A DNA stretch of 64,000 bases from Adlercreutzia equolifaciens (GCF_029076695.1 NZ_JARFIK010000002.1:992001-1056000); one strand, 5' to 3'. Positions 44,710 to 53,750 are shown, counted from the stretch's first letter. The notes: generated by a model from the letters alone, not told the origin. Program-made: numbers and translations.

Positions 44710-47314
44710 GATGATCCTCCTCTCCCGTCGGGCTGCCTTTCATGGCCGCCTTGGTAGTGGACACCTCGGCATGCTTCATAGTGGTGCGGGCATCGTAGAT
44801 TTCCAGCAGCGTCTCTTCGGGAATATCCTCCAGACGACGCTGCCGTTCGAAGCTGTAGCGCATGCTTTCCACCACGACTAAAGCCACGAAGATGACGACG
44901 AGCCAGAGCAGCGTGAAGGTAAGGATCCACACCTTTTCCGTGGGGGTAAGGGCAAACACCAACACGATGGCCACGGGCACAGCCACACCCAGAATGAGCG
45001 CCGCGCGCATAATGCGCGGATACCAGCGAGTGAAGCGCTCGTAACGGCGATTGAGCTCGACCCGATAGGCCTGCTTGTCCGTGAGCACGTTGAGTATCTG
45101 GGAGATGCGGTAGGGCCGCACGGGAATCTGCACATCCTCGCCGTTGAAGATACCGCCCTCCCGCACCTGGCGGGCCACCATGAGATTGACGTTCGCCATA
45201 AGCGGACGCACCAGCAAGCCGAAGGCCAGCCCCACAACAAGGAACAGCGCTAGCACCATCAAATCGGAGACGAACTGGGTGCCATAGAAGCCGCAGATAG
45301 CCTCGCGCATGGATCCAATGCCGTAGGTGAAGGGGAAGAACGGATAGATAGCCTGGAAGAAAGGCGAGGTCATTTCGATGGGATAGAGCCCGGTGGCGCC
45401 GGGGATTTGCGCGAAAACGAGCACGATGCAGATGCCCTTGCCAATGTGCTGCAGAGTCACCGACAGCGAGTAGATGATGGAAAGGTAGGCAAGCGAGGCC
45501 AGCGCCGCCGCCGCGAAAAGCGCCGGCGGATTGGCCGCCTCGACGCCAAGGACGAGAACTCCGGTACAGCAGATAACGGCCTGCATCACGGCCATAACGG
45601 CCAAAAAGAGGAAGCGTCCCCAGTAGCGCTGGCCCAACGTCAAGTTGGGAATGCCCTCGCTGTCCACCTCCTGGCGCATAACCACCAGAAGCATGAAAGC
45701 GCCGATCCAGAAGGTTAGGTTCATGAATAGCGGCGCCATGGCGCTGCCGTAGGCGTTAAGGGGGTACAGCTGCTCGGTGACCACCTCGGTAGGCGATGCC
45801 ATAAAGCTGGCTATTTTCTGCGGGTCGAGACCGCCCTCGTCGATGAGCTTGGCCAAAGCCCCCGACTCGCCGAACGCCGTCACGTCGGCCTGCACGGTTT
45901 TGAGCTCCTTCTCCAGGGAGGCGAAGAGCCCGTCGGTCTCTCCCACGGTATGGGCCGCCGTATCGAGGGCGTGGTCGAGCTGATCAAGCACGGCATAGGT
46001 TTGATCGATGACCAAGCTTTGGCTGTCAAGGGAATGCTGCAGCCCATCGGCGCTGCGCGCTAACGCATCGAGAGCCTCGTTAACCGCTGGCACCGTGCTG
46101 CCGAACAGCACCGTGGCGTAATCGTTGGCACCGCCCGTGGCCTGCTGCACGGCGCTGTTCACCGCCGCCGTGGCCTCGGAGAGGGCCTGGGAGGCAGCCA
46201 GCGTGCGGGTATTGAGCCCCTTCAGGGAATCAAGGGTTTCCTGGGCCGTGGCTGTGCGATCGTCGATGGTGGCCGCCGCCTCCTCGAGGCTCTTGCGGAC
46301 GGCGCTATCGGCGGGGAGCTTTCCTGCCAGCTCTCGCAGCGACGACGCCATGGCCTTGCCTTCGTCGATGGTGGTCTGCCCCTGAATAAGGGCTGCCTGA
46401 ATAGCACCTTGGGCCTGCCCCGTGGTGCTGGCCAAAGACGCCGCGGCCTCATCGGCCTTGGAAGCAGCCGTCGTAGCAGCCTCAAGACTGGTTTGCACGG
46501 CGGGCAGAGCCGCTGCCGAGAACTCGGTGAGCTTTGTCTGCAAGGCAGAGCTTTGCGAAGCCACTGAGCCCAGGCCCTCCTGGACCGAGGAAAGCTTCTC
46601 CTCGGCGCTCTTCAGAGCCCCTCGAGCGTCCTTCGCCTTCTGCTTTGCCGCACCGGTGGCCTTGTCCACCTTCTCTAACGAGGTGCGCACCTCGCCCATG
46701 GTATCGAGGGCATTCGCAATCTTCTGCGCGGCCTTCGAGCGGGTGGCGCGGGCACTCTCCTCGGTGCCGTCGATAGTGTCATCGATGGCCTTCACGGCCA
46801 CATCGGCCACCGTGGACACAAAGGTGGAGTTGATGGTCTCGTCCAGCGTGCTGGCCCCGGTATCGGTAATCTTGGGCGCTACGGGGCCCGATTTCTCGTT
46901 GACGTAGTATTGCAGCTTGGGCTGGGTGAAATCGCCCGTGGTAATGGTGAGCAGATCGGCCGTGAAATCCTCGGGGATGACAAAGGCCGCGTAGGCGCGC
47001 CCCGACTGCAGCTCGTCCATGGCCGTGTCGTAGTCCATGAACGTCCAATCAAGCTGCTTGTTCTCATGGAGCTGGTCTACAATGCGGTCGCCTACGTTCA
47101 GGGTGCCCGTCAGGTCCGACGAGCCTCCTTGGTCCTGGTTGACCACGCACACGTGCAGGTTTCCCGTGTTCTCGTAGGGGTTCCAGAAACCCACCACGTT
47201 GTACCAGGTGTACACCGAGGGAAGAATGAGCAGGGCAAGATACACCACCAGTGCGGGCGGCGTCTTCAGCAAGCGCAGAATGTCGCGTTTCAGAATGCGC
47301 AGGACATTGAGCAC
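44702..47314 (-). CDS. YhgE/Pip-domain membrane protein (first of a pair)
   Basis: 870 residues with the same plan as its downstream partner: N-terminal helix and YhgE domain (LILPSVYTWYNVVGFWNPYE; NTGNLHVCVVNQDQGG), a ~330-residue alanine-rich coiled-coil, and a C-terminal ABC-2-type membrane domain (FWIGAFMLLVVMRQEVDSEG; LFLAVMAVMQAVICCTGVL). A further cytoplasmic/membrane extension (~700-870) adds two more helices and is absent from the partner. GTG 47314 is eight bases after AGAGG. The pair probably forms a heteromer. They lie between hydrogenase structural and maturation genes. Confidence 0.9.
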   Translation of the reverse strand: MLNVLRILKRDILRLLKTPPALVVYLALLILPSVYTWYNVVGFWNPYENTGNLHVCVVNQDQGGSSDLTGTLNVGDRIVDQLHENKQLDWTFMDYDTAMDELQSGRAYAAFVIPEDFTADLLTITTGDFTQPKLQYYVNEKSGPVAPKITDTGASTLDETINSTFVSTVADVAVKAIDDTIDGTEESARATRSKAAQKIANALDTMGEVRTSLEKVDKATGAAKQKAKDARGALKSAEEKLSSVQEGLGSVASQSSALQTKLTEFSAAALPAVQTSLEAATTAASKADEAAASLASTTGQAQGAIQAALIQGQTTIDEGKAMASSLRELAGKLPADSAVRKSLEEAAATIDDRTATAQETLDSLKGLNTRTLAASQALSEATAAVNSAVQQATGGANDYATVLFGSTVPAVNEALDALARSADGLQHSLDSQSLVIDQTYAVLDQLDHALDTAAHTVGETDGLFASLEKELKTVQADVTAFGESGALAKLIDEGGLDPQKIASFMASPTEVVTEQLYPLNAYGSAMAPLFMNLTFWIGAFMLLVVMRQEVDSEGIPNLTLGQRYWGRFLFLAVMAVMQAVICCTGVLVLGVEAANPPALFAAAALASLAYLSIIYSLSVTLQHIGKGICIVLVFAQIPGATGLYPIEMTSPFFQAIYPFFPFTYGIGSMREAICGFYGTQFVSDLMVLALFLVVGLAFGLLVRPLMANVNLMVARQVREGGIFNGEDVQIPVRPYRISQILNVLTDKQAYRVELNRRYERFTRWYPRIMRAALILGVAVPVAIVLVFALTPTEKVWILTFTLLWLVVIFVALVVVESMRYSFERQRRLEDIPEETLLEIYDARTTMKHAEVSTTKAAMKGSPTGEEDHRG

Positions 47315-47481
47315 GGAGCGGACCTCTTAGTTCGTAACAAGCCAATATTGCAGCTTCAACCCGTTTTCCAAGAATGAAAACACCCCTCAGAGAGACAACC
47401 GTATCGAAGCTTAAAGGTCATGATACCGCAACCAGCAAACCCGCCAATCCCCTGTTAACGAACCGTGCCATTACGTCAACG

Positions 47482-47514
47482 AAAAAGCGGCGCCCCCTTT
47501 CGGAGTCGCCGCTT
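47482..47514 (-). terminator. Terminator after the hydrogenase structural operon
   Basis: Minus-strand AAAGCGGCG / CGCCGCTTT stem with internal CC/GG pairing, followed by TTTCG, ~50 bases after the cytochrome b stop. Confidence 0.8.
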
Positions 47515-47564
47515 TGGTTGCTCAGGCGTGTATCCCTCTGATAATCAGACGGGAAGGCCGAGGC

Positions 47565-48251
47565 TTAGTGAACGTCGCGATCCTCGCCAACGATGTTGTG
47601 CAGATCGGGATCGTACACCAGGCCGCCATGCTCCTTGTGAGCGAACATGAGCTTGGTGGGCTCGAAGCCCTCCACGTTGGCCAGGTACACATGGATGAAC
47701 ATGAAGCAGATGAACACGTACATCATGAAGTAGTGGATGATGCGCATGGACATCAAGCCGCCCACCAGGTTGGTGGTAGCCAGGAAGCACGGCACGTTCA
47801 TGGTCACGCCCCACAGGCACAGGCCCGTCCAGAACATGATCAGAATCAAGATGGGAATGAGCAGGTAGGAAATCTTCTGCGGCACGCCCAGCTTGGCACC
47901 CAGGGGATGCTCCTTCTTCAGGAACAGATAGTAGGTGATCCAAGCGCCGGCCTGATGACGGTTGTCCTTCTGGGGCAGCCAGGTCTTGAAGTCGGTAACC
48001 TGCTGACGGGTACCGCCCGTGGGGGCCGACTTCACGAAGAAGGCCATGACCACGCGGACCACGCAGTTGATGAACAGCACAAAACCGAAGAAGATGTGGC
48101 AGCCGCGGGCAATGCCCATGAGGAACGGCAGGAACGGGAAGTGGATCAGGAAGCCCGACAGGATAAGCACCACCATGGCGATGAGGTTGATCCAGTGGGT
48201 GATCACGAACGGAAGCGGATGAGCCTCCTTGTAGTGTGCGAGATGAGCCAT
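47565..48251 (-). CDS. Hydrogenase cytochrome b subunit
   Basis: 228-residue HyaC/HupC-like membrane protein with four main helices. It binds two b hemes and moves electrons from the hydrogenase small subunit to menaquinone. Candidate heme histidines lie in PLPFVITHWINLIAM, GIARGCHIFFGFVL, MRIIHYFMMYVFICF and MFIHVYLANVEGFEP. Its start lies two bases past the large-subunit stop, so it is the last gene of the operon. Confidence 0.93.
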   Translation of the reverse strand: MAHLAHYKEAHPLPFVITHWINLIAMVVLILSGFLIHFPFLPFLMGIARGCHIFFGFVLFINCVVRVVMAFFVKSAPTGGTRQQVTDFKTWLPQKDNRHQAGAWITYYLFLKKEHPLGAKLGVPQKISYLLIPILILIMFWTGLCLWGVTMNVPCFLATTNLVGGLMSMRIIHYFMMYVFICFMFIHVYLANVEGFEPTKLMFAHKEHGGLVYDPDLHNIVGEDRDVH

Positions 48252-48252
48252 C

Positions 48253-49926
48253 TTACTTCACCCCCCAAGGGCTGGTGACGGTCTCGAAGCTCTTACCGGT
48301 GCCACGCTCGGTGACATGCACGGCGCAAGCGGTGCAGGGGTCGAAGCTGTGGACCGTACGCAGGGCGTTGATGGGCTTCTCGATGTCGGCCACCGGGATG
48401 CCGATCAGGGCCTGCTCCAGCGGGCCATGGACGCCCTCGGCGTTCATGGGAGCCAGGTTCCACGTCGACGGGATGATGATCTGGTAGCCCTCGATCTTGC
48501 CGTCCACCACCTTCTCGGAGTGGTAGAGAGCGCCACGGGGGGCCTCCCAGAAGCCGGTGCCCTCGCCGGTCGTGCGCTCGGGCTCGCGGAAGTACTCGGA
48601 GTCGCCGCCCTTGATGGCCTCGGCCAGCTCGGTGACCCACTCGACCATAAGATCGGCCACGTACATGGTCTCCACCTGGCGGATGGCCGTACGGCCCAGG
48701 GTGGACTGGAAGGCGGACAAGTCGCCCGGCTGTGCGCCGAGAATACCCAGCACCGCATCCACGTTCTCCTTGATGAAGGGAACGCCGCGCACATAGGCGG
48801 CGAAGATACGGGCCATGGAACCGGCCTCCATGGGCTTGCCGTCGTAAGCGGGGCACTTGACCCAGCTGTAGCGGTCGTCCACGTTGTAGTCGGTGTAGTC
48901 GGCATCGGTGATGAAGTACGGCGAGGTGTAGGTCTCGTCGCCCTTGTACCAGGAGTGACCCATGTACTCGGTGATGAGGTGCTCCTCCACGTCGGACACG
49001 CCGAACTGCTCGTCGAGCACGCCCATGGGCAGGTAACGGTTCTTCATCTGCTCGATGTAGTTGTCGCCGTAGGGCCAGCCGTTGCCCTCGAACACGCCCC
49101 AGGCAATGTAGCGGCCGCAGCCCTTGCCCCAGGTGAGGGCGTCGGCATAGGGGCCGGCCAGAGCGACGGTGTCGGCCAACACCGTGTCGTTGACCCAGTC
49201 GCGCACCTCGGTGGCCATGGCCAGCAGGTCGTCCAGCTTGGACTCGGTGGGCACCCACATGTTGCCGCCGGGGATGGAGGTCATGATGTGGGGCATCTTG
49301 CCGCCCAGCAGAGCGGACATCTGGGAGGCGCGGGCCTGCATCTTCAGGGCCTCCAGGTAATGGGAGGTCAGGATGAGGTCGAGCTCGGGGGTGAGCTTGT
49401 AAGCCTCGCCATTGTCGGCGTCGAACCAGTTGCCCGAGAAGATGGACAGCTGGCCGTTGGCCGCGAAAGCCGCCAGCTTGTCATAGAGCTGGTAGAGGTC
49501 GGAGTGCAGGGCCAGGTTGTTCTCCTGGGCCACCGCGTAGGCCTCGGCCACGTTGGCGTTCAGGGCGTTCAGCGGGTTGACATAGTCCAGAGCCGCCAGG
49601 TTGTACAGCCACAGGATGTTGCTGTGCAGGAACTGCGCACCCTCCAGCAGGTTGCGGATGATGCGAGCATTGTTGGAAATGGTGATGCCGTAGGCCTTGT
49701 CGCCGGCGATGGACGAAGCGTGGGCGTGAGAAATGGGGCACACGCCGCAGATACGCTCGACGATCTGGGCGGCATCCTCGGGGGTACGGCCCTGGACCAC
49801 CAGCTCCATGCCGCGGAAGCAGCCGCCGGAGACCCAAGCGTCAGCTACGACGCCGTTGTCCACCTCCATCTCCACACGAAGATGACCCTCGATACGGGTA
49901 ATGGGATCAATAACAGAACGTGTCAA
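48253..49926 (-). CDS. [NiFe]-hydrogenase large subunit
   Basis: 557 residues, carrying the NiFe active site for H2 oxidation. The N-terminal ligand motif is RICGVCPISHAHAS and the C-terminal one SFDPCTACAVH. After His537 a 20-residue tail (VTERGTGKSFE...GVK) remains for removal by the maturation protease at 41.4 kb. Paired with a Tat-exported small subunit and cytochrome b, it belongs to the membrane-bound uptake group 1; by gene style it may be the coriobacterial subgroup 1i, but that needs a tree. The gap to the small-subunit gene is 16 bases and contains a good GAGGTGAG ribosome site. Confidence 0.97.
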   Translation of the reverse strand: MTRSVIDPITRIEGHLRVEMEVDNGVVADAWVSGGCFRGMELVVQGRTPEDAAQIVERICGVCPISHAHASSIAGDKAYGITISNNARIIRNLLEGAQFLHSNILWLYNLAALDYVNPLNALNANVAEAYAVAQENNLALHSDLYQLYDKLAAFAANGQLSIFSGNWFDADNGEAYKLTPELDLILTSHYLEALKMQARASQMSALLGGKMPHIMTSIPGGNMWVPTESKLDDLLAMATEVRDWVNDTVLADTVALAGPYADALTWGKGCGRYIAWGVFEGNGWPYGDNYIEQMKNRYLPMGVLDEQFGVSDVEEHLITEYMGHSWYKGDETYTSPYFITDADYTDYNVDDRYSWVKCPAYDGKPMEAGSMARIFAAYVRGVPFIKENVDAVLGILGAQPGDLSAFQSTLGRTAIRQVETMYVADLMVEWVTELAEAIKGGDSEYFREPERTTGEGTGFWEAPRGALYHSEKVVDGKIEGYQIIIPSTWNLAPMNAEGVHGPLEQALIGIPVADIEKPINALRTVHSFDPCTACAVHVTERGTGKSFETVTSPWGVK

Positions 49927-49942
49927 GTCAGCTCACCTCCCT

Positions 49943-51220
49943 CTAGTTCTTCTTGCGGGGATCGGCGTTCTTGTGAACGAGATCCTCGGACTCGACGGGA
50001 CCGCCCTTGACCGGGTCGGCGTAGGTGCCGATCTCCTGCTCAGGATGCTTGGAGTCCCACTTGCGGATCTTCTCGAAGGGCGCGCCGCCATCCATGCGGC
50101 CGGAGATCTTCATACCGAAGCCGTGCACTACGAGGCAGGCAGCCAGAAGGCCGGTCACTGCCACGGCAATGGTGGTGGGCTGGAACTCGAAGTCGCCGAT
50201 GCGCAGGTTGCGCATACGCTTGTAGAAGGGGGTGTTCACTTCCACCCAGTTGTCGCCCGGATCGCTCGGCTTGGCCTCGCAGCAGCCGATGCAGGGAGCA
50301 CCGGACTGGACGCACCAGCTGCGGCGGTCGTTCCACAGGGTGACGCCGCACTGGGAGCGGGTCTGGGGGCCCTTGCAGCCCAGGGGATACAGGCAGTAGC
50401 CCATTTCCTCTTCCTTCGAGCCGAACTCGTAGACGAATTCGCCGTTCTCGAAGTGACCGCGACGCTCGCAGTTGTCATGGACGGTCTGGGTGAACAGGTC
50501 GCCCGGCATATTGAACTCGTTCAAACGGTTCAGCAGCAGGTCCATGTCCTTCAGGACCACGACGTCCACCAGCACCGACATGACCCACTCGGGGTTCACC
50601 GGGCAGCCGGGGACGTTGACGACCGGCGTGGTCACGCCGACCTTCTCCAGGTACTGCTGCACGCCCAGGGCCTGAGCCGGATTGGGATGAGCAGCCATCC
50701 AGCCGCCGTTGACGGCGCAGGAGCCAATGGCCACAACAGCATTGGCGCTCTCAGCGGCCTCGACCAGAGCAGTGATGCCCGTCTCGCCAGCCACGCGCAG
50801 GGCGTTGCCGTCGAAGGCCTCAAGCACGGCACCCTCGTAAATAAGGATGTAGTTGCCCGCAGCGATAGTCTGGGCCTTAGCTTCCTCCACGGAATGGCCG
50901 GCAGCGGCAGACAGGGTCTCCGAGTAGTTCAGGGAGATCAAGTCGAGCACCACCGATGCAACGTCCGGGGTCTCCACCTGAGCGAAAGACTCCGTGCAAC
51001 CGGTGCAGGAAGCACCCTCGATCCAGATGACCGGATACAGGTTGCCCGACGTCGCGCCGATAACAGACTCCTCAAGCGCTTGCGCCACGCGCGGCACGGC
51101 CAGCTGGGACAGGCCAGCGGCAGCGGCAATGCCGGCGCACAGCTTCATGAAGCTGCGGCGGGACACGCCACGCGAAGACAAGATGCTGTCGAACTCTGAC
51201 ATCGTTGCCTGATTTTCCAT
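49943..51220 (-). CDS. [NiFe]-hydrogenase small subunit (Tat-exported)
   Basis: 425 residues. The twin-arginine signal is SRRSFMKLCAGIAAAAGLSQ near residue 20. Proximal-cluster residues lie in EGASCTGCTES, with further Cys in AIGSCAVNGG and VPGCPVNPEWV. Distal and medial cluster residues lie in VHDNCERRG, GYCLYPLGCKGP, SQCGVTLWND, SWCVQ and APCIGCCE. A C-terminal helix (TTIAVAVTGLLAACLVVHGF) anchors it on the outer face, followed by a hydrophilic tail of ~55 residues. GAGGAGG lies seven bases before the ATG. It is the first gene of the operon, divergent from pheA; the 279-bp gap holds no promoter I can assign with confidence. Confidence 0.96.
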   Translation of the reverse strand: MENQATMSEFDSILSSRGVSRRSFMKLCAGIAAAAGLSQLAVPRVAQALEESVIGATSGNLYPVIWIEGASCTGCTESFAQVETPDVASVVLDLISLNYSETLSAAAGHSVEEAKAQTIAAGNYILIYEGAVLEAFDGNALRVAGETGITALVEAAESANAVVAIGSCAVNGGWMAAHPNPAQALGVQQYLEKVGVTTPVVNVPGCPVNPEWVMSVLVDVVVLKDMDLLLNRLNEFNMPGDLFTQTVHDNCERRGHFENGEFVYEFGSKEEEMGYCLYPLGCKGPQTRSQCGVTLWNDRRSWCVQSGAPCIGCCEAKPSDPGDNWVEVNTPFYKRMRNLRIGDFEFQPTTIAVAVTGLLAACLVVHGFGMKISGRMDGGAPFEKIRKWDSKHPEQEIGTYADPVKGGPVESEDLVHKNADPRKKN

Positions 51221-51499
51221 GCGTACACCTCCTCATAGGTGTTCTCGTCTCTCTTACATGCAGGAATCAGATTAGCCTCACCTTCGCCACAACCCGTTCA
51301 TAAAGCGTACAAAAATGCGAAATACTTCCCCCAACGGTTCGAAAATGTTACGCGCTTATAGGCTGGTAACAAGGCTGTCGCCTGCGCCGATACACGCTGG
51401 CGGTCGCTTACGGGTCAAACTCCTGATTTCGCGGGGAGTGTCCTGGAAAAGCGGTATTATGGATGGCTATCAACAGCCCCGACGCAAGGAATACGCACC

Positions 51500-52348
51500 A
51501 TGAGCTTCGACAACGCCATCGCCTTTCTTGGCCCCAAGGGAACCTACTGCAACGAGGCGGCCCTGCGCTTTGCCGCCCGTCTGGGCATTGCCGAGCCCGA
51601 GCTCATCGAGTGCACCTCCTTCGATGAGGTATTCGACTGCGTCGACGAGGGCGTGGCCCGCTTCGGCGTTGTCGGCAAGGAGAACTCCCTGGAAGGCCCC
51701 GTTACAGCCACCTTGGACAACTTCGCCTTCCGCACCGACGCCGTCATTCTGGCCGAAGAGGTCATCGACGTGGACCACTGCCTGGTGGCCCACCCCACGG
51801 CTACCCTGGAAACCATCGAGCGCGTGGCCTCGCATCCCCAGGGCCTGGCCCAGTGCCGCCGCTTCCTGCGCACCTCGCTGCCCGACACCCCTACCCTGGC
51901 GGTATCATCCACGGCTGAGAGCGCCCGCATGGCTGCCAGCGACCCCGCCGTGGCCGGCATCTCCAACCGCCTGGCTGCCGAAGTGCATGGCGCCCAGATC
52001 CTTGTGCCGTCCATCCAGGACAACCCCGAGAACCAGACGGCCTTCGCCTTGGTAGGACGCATGGCCGACGAGAACCTGCTCACGGGCACGCGCTACAAGA
52101 CCTCCCTGGCCCTGTTCCTGCGCGCCGACAAACCCGGCGCCCTGCAGATGATCCTGTCCGAGTTCACCTACGCCGGCATCAACCTGACCATGCTGCAGTC
52201 GCGTCCTACGAAAAAGCAGCTGGGCGACTACATGTTCTTCGTCGAGTTGGGAGGCTCCATCCACGACATCGACGTGCAGACGGCCCTGGAATGCCTACGC
52301 CTCAAACTGCGCGAAGTCAAAGTCCTGGGAAGCTACCCCATCGAGTAA
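51500..52348 (+). CDS. pheA: Prephenate dehydratase
   Basis: 282 residues; converts prephenate to phenylpyruvate for phenylalanine synthesis. The N-terminal domain starts IAFLGPKGTYCNEAAL and has GVVGKENSLEGPVTATLD and GISNRLAAEVHGAQIL. The C-terminal ACT domain has the phenylalanine-binding motifs GALQMILSEFTYAGINLTML and ESRP-type LQSRPTKK, so feedback inhibition is expected. It is a monofunctional dehydratase without a chorismate mutase domain. AAGGAA is ten bases before the ATG, and a TATTAT box at 51455-51460 may be the -10. Confidence 0.96.
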   Translation: MSFDNAIAFLGPKGTYCNEAALRFAARLGIAEPELIECTSFDEVFDCVDEGVARFGVVGKENSLEGPVTATLDNFAFRTDAVILAEEVIDVDHCLVAHPTATLETIERVASHPQGLAQCRRFLRTSLPDTPTLAVSSTAESARMAASDPAVAGISNRLAAEVHGAQILVPSIQDNPENQTAFALVGRMADENLLTGTRYKTSLALFLRADKPGALQMILSEFTYAGINLTMLQSRPTKKQLGDYMFFVELGGSIHDIDVQTALECLRLKLREVKVLGSYPIE

Positions 52349-52361
52349 GCGAACCACGAGC

Positions 52362-52449
52362 TGCGCAACCTGCGCCGCACCCGCCCCTCGGTCTCCGGCG
52401 TTGCCCGCGCTTTCTCGGCTTCTCGGGTTGCGCAACCTGCGCCGCACCC
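52362..52449 (+). repeat. 21-base direct repeat downstream of pheA
   Basis: TGCGCAACCTGCGCCGCACC plus one more C occurs at 52362-52382 and again at 52429-52449, a 67-base period. Only two copies are present, and the sequence between them is unrelated. Confidence 0.8.
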
Positions 52450-52598
52450 TCTTGCTCGGCCTTAGGCCTCGCGCGCGGTTGCTGGGTAGTTCCGGGTTGC
52501 TCCACCTGGCCGCGGACGGCCCCGCTGCCCCACTCCGGGCACGCGCCGCTCCGCTGCTCGCTTCGCTCGTGCGCTGCGCTCCTTCATGCTTTTATTTG

Positions 52599-52619
52599 GC
52601 GGCCTTTGGCCGCTTTTTT
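52599..52619 (+). terminator. Terminator, probably of pheA
   Basis: GCGGCC-TTT-GGCCGC followed by TTTTTTCTTTT. It lies 250 bases after the pheA stop, implying a long 3' untranslated region or an intervening small RNA. Confidence 0.75.
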
Positions 52620-52747
52620 CTTTTGGTGTTCAGACGGTGCCCTGCGGGGGCGGCGGGGCCGTCCGCTGCTCACTCTGGGTCGATGCAGAAAGGCAGCTTT
52701 GCACCCGATCCAACCCCAAGACACCATGATTTAATCCTAAGCTGTAG

Positions 52748-52890
52748 GCTAGGTTCCAAGAAGGAGCAGTCTGGTTCCCCAACCTCTCTAACAGAAATCT
52801 TCTGACCTGGGGTTTTACGAAGCAGGGGAACCGAACCCGTGCATTTTGACGGCCCGAAGGGTACCAAAGCAGCCTCTTCTGGAACCTAGC
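52748..52890. repeat. 143-bp element with nested inverted repeats
   Basis: GCTAGGTTCCA (52748-52758) is inverted exactly at 52880-52890, with GAAG pairing just inside after a one-base shift. A second inverted pair, GGTTCCCC (52773-52780) / GGGGAACC (52825-52832), is nested within. There is no gene. Likely a small non-autonomous mobile element or structured remnant; no second copy in the window. Confidence 0.55.
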
Positions 52891-53019
52891 TGAACCCATT
52901 CGCTGAGTCAGCCACCCCTCCTCCAAGGCCCACACCACCCTTGGCGCTGTAGCGGGCGACCCCAATGAACCAGGGACAACCACGAGCGAGCCGAAAGGCG
53001 AGCAAGCGGGAGCCGTCCC

Positions 53020-53589
53020 CTACCCCAGGACTCCTAAATGCTCCAGCAGGATCTTCAGGCCGATGAGGATGAGCACGATACCGCCGGCGATGGTTGCCGG
53101 CTTTTCGAAGCGGGATCCGAAGGCGTTCCCGACTACAACGCCCACCAGCGATAGCACGAAAGTGGTCACGCCGATGATGGCAATAGCGGCCAGGATATTC
53201 ACGCCCAAGAAGGCGAAGGTGATGCCCACGGCCAGGGCGTCGATGGATGTGGCCACGGCAAGCAGGGTCAGCTCGCGAAGGTCCAGGCGCGTCTTGCACA
53301 CCACCTCTTCGTCTTCCTCGTGAAACGCATCCCAGAGCATCTTGGCGCCGATAAAGGCCAGAAGGCCGAAAGCGATCCAGTGGTCGATGGCCGTAATATA
53401 ACTGGAGAAAAGCGAGCCAACCGCCCAGCCGATGAGCGGCATGAGCGCCTGAAAGCCCCCGAAGAACAGGGCGATGACCACGGCCTGTCCCCAGCGCACC
53501 TTCGGCATGCACAGGCCCTTGCACACGGCTACCGCGAAGGCATCCATGGACAGCCCCACGCCCATCAGCACCAACTCGACAAATCCCAC
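53020..53589 (-). CDS. mntP: Manganese efflux pump MntP
   Basis: 189 residues with six helices in two repeats. The family motif GLSMDAFAVAVCKG near residue 13 and its repeat ATSIDALAVGITFAFLG near 113 carry the conserved Asp residues of the Mn2+ path. A short acidic cytoplasmic loop (HEEDEEVVCK) lies between them. Start is GTG 53589 after AAAGGA. The gene sits behind a manganese riboswitch and its terminator, which independently supports the substrate. Confidence 0.96.
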   Translation of the reverse strand: MGFVELVLMGVGLSMDAFAVAVCKGLCMPKVRWGQAVVIALFFGGFQALMPLIGWAVGSLFSSYITAIDHWIAFGLLAFIGAKMLWDAFHEEDEEVVCKTRLDLRELTLLAVATSIDALAVGITFAFLGVNILAAIAIIGVTTFVLSLVGVVVGNAFGSRFEKPATIAGGIVLILIGLKILLEHLGVLG

Positions 53590-53609
53590 GCTCGTCTTCC
53601 TTTCGGCAT

Positions 53610-53634
53610 AAAAAAACGTCGGCCTGCGCCGACG
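53610..53634 (-). terminator. Riboswitch-controlled terminator before mntP
   Basis: Minus-strand CGTCGGC-GCAG-GCCGACG followed by TTTTTTT, located between the Mn2+ aptamer and the mntP ribosome site. It is the expression platform. Confidence 0.85.
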
Positions 53635-53659
53635 CTCAATCAGTGCAGCCTTGACCGCA

Positions 53660-53750
53660 CCGCACGTCTTGTCATTTCATACCGTGCCAGCCGAAACGGC
53701 AGCGTGTTGACACGGTAGCGCAGCACGCTGCGCCGACTACTCCCCTGCGG
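53660..53750 (-). promoter_or_regulatory. Manganese (yybP-ykoY) riboswitch of mntP
   Basis: Minus strand. P1 is CCGCA (53750-53746) / TGCGG (53664-53660). The conserved first loop is GGGGAGTAG, and the 3' signature is ATGACAAGACG. Helix ACCGTG / CACGGT lies between, with GTCAACA after it. Mn2+ binding is expected to prevent the following terminator and switch mntP on. A possible -10 with extended TG (TGCTAGCAT, ~53758-53766) would start the transcript just before P1, although it overlaps the end of the mutY-like gene region. Confidence 0.85.

Larger units (their letters stand above)
52349..53019. other. 671-bp gene-free region between convergent pheA and mntP
   Basis: No convincing coding frame. 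It contains a 21-base direct repeat (52362 and 52429), a GC-rich stretch with short self-similar words (GCTCGCTTCGCTCG), a terminator (52599-52619), a nested inverted-repeat element (52748-52890) and a C/A-rich remainder. The 52680-52900 part is less GC-rich than the genes around it, suggesting mobile-element debris. Confidence 0.6.

Noticed and set aside
52800-52870. tRNA-like T-arm (GGGTTCGGTTCCCC) on the minus strand
   Set aside because: No acceptor stem, D-arm or anticodon arm can be formed around it; it belongs to the nested inverted repeat.
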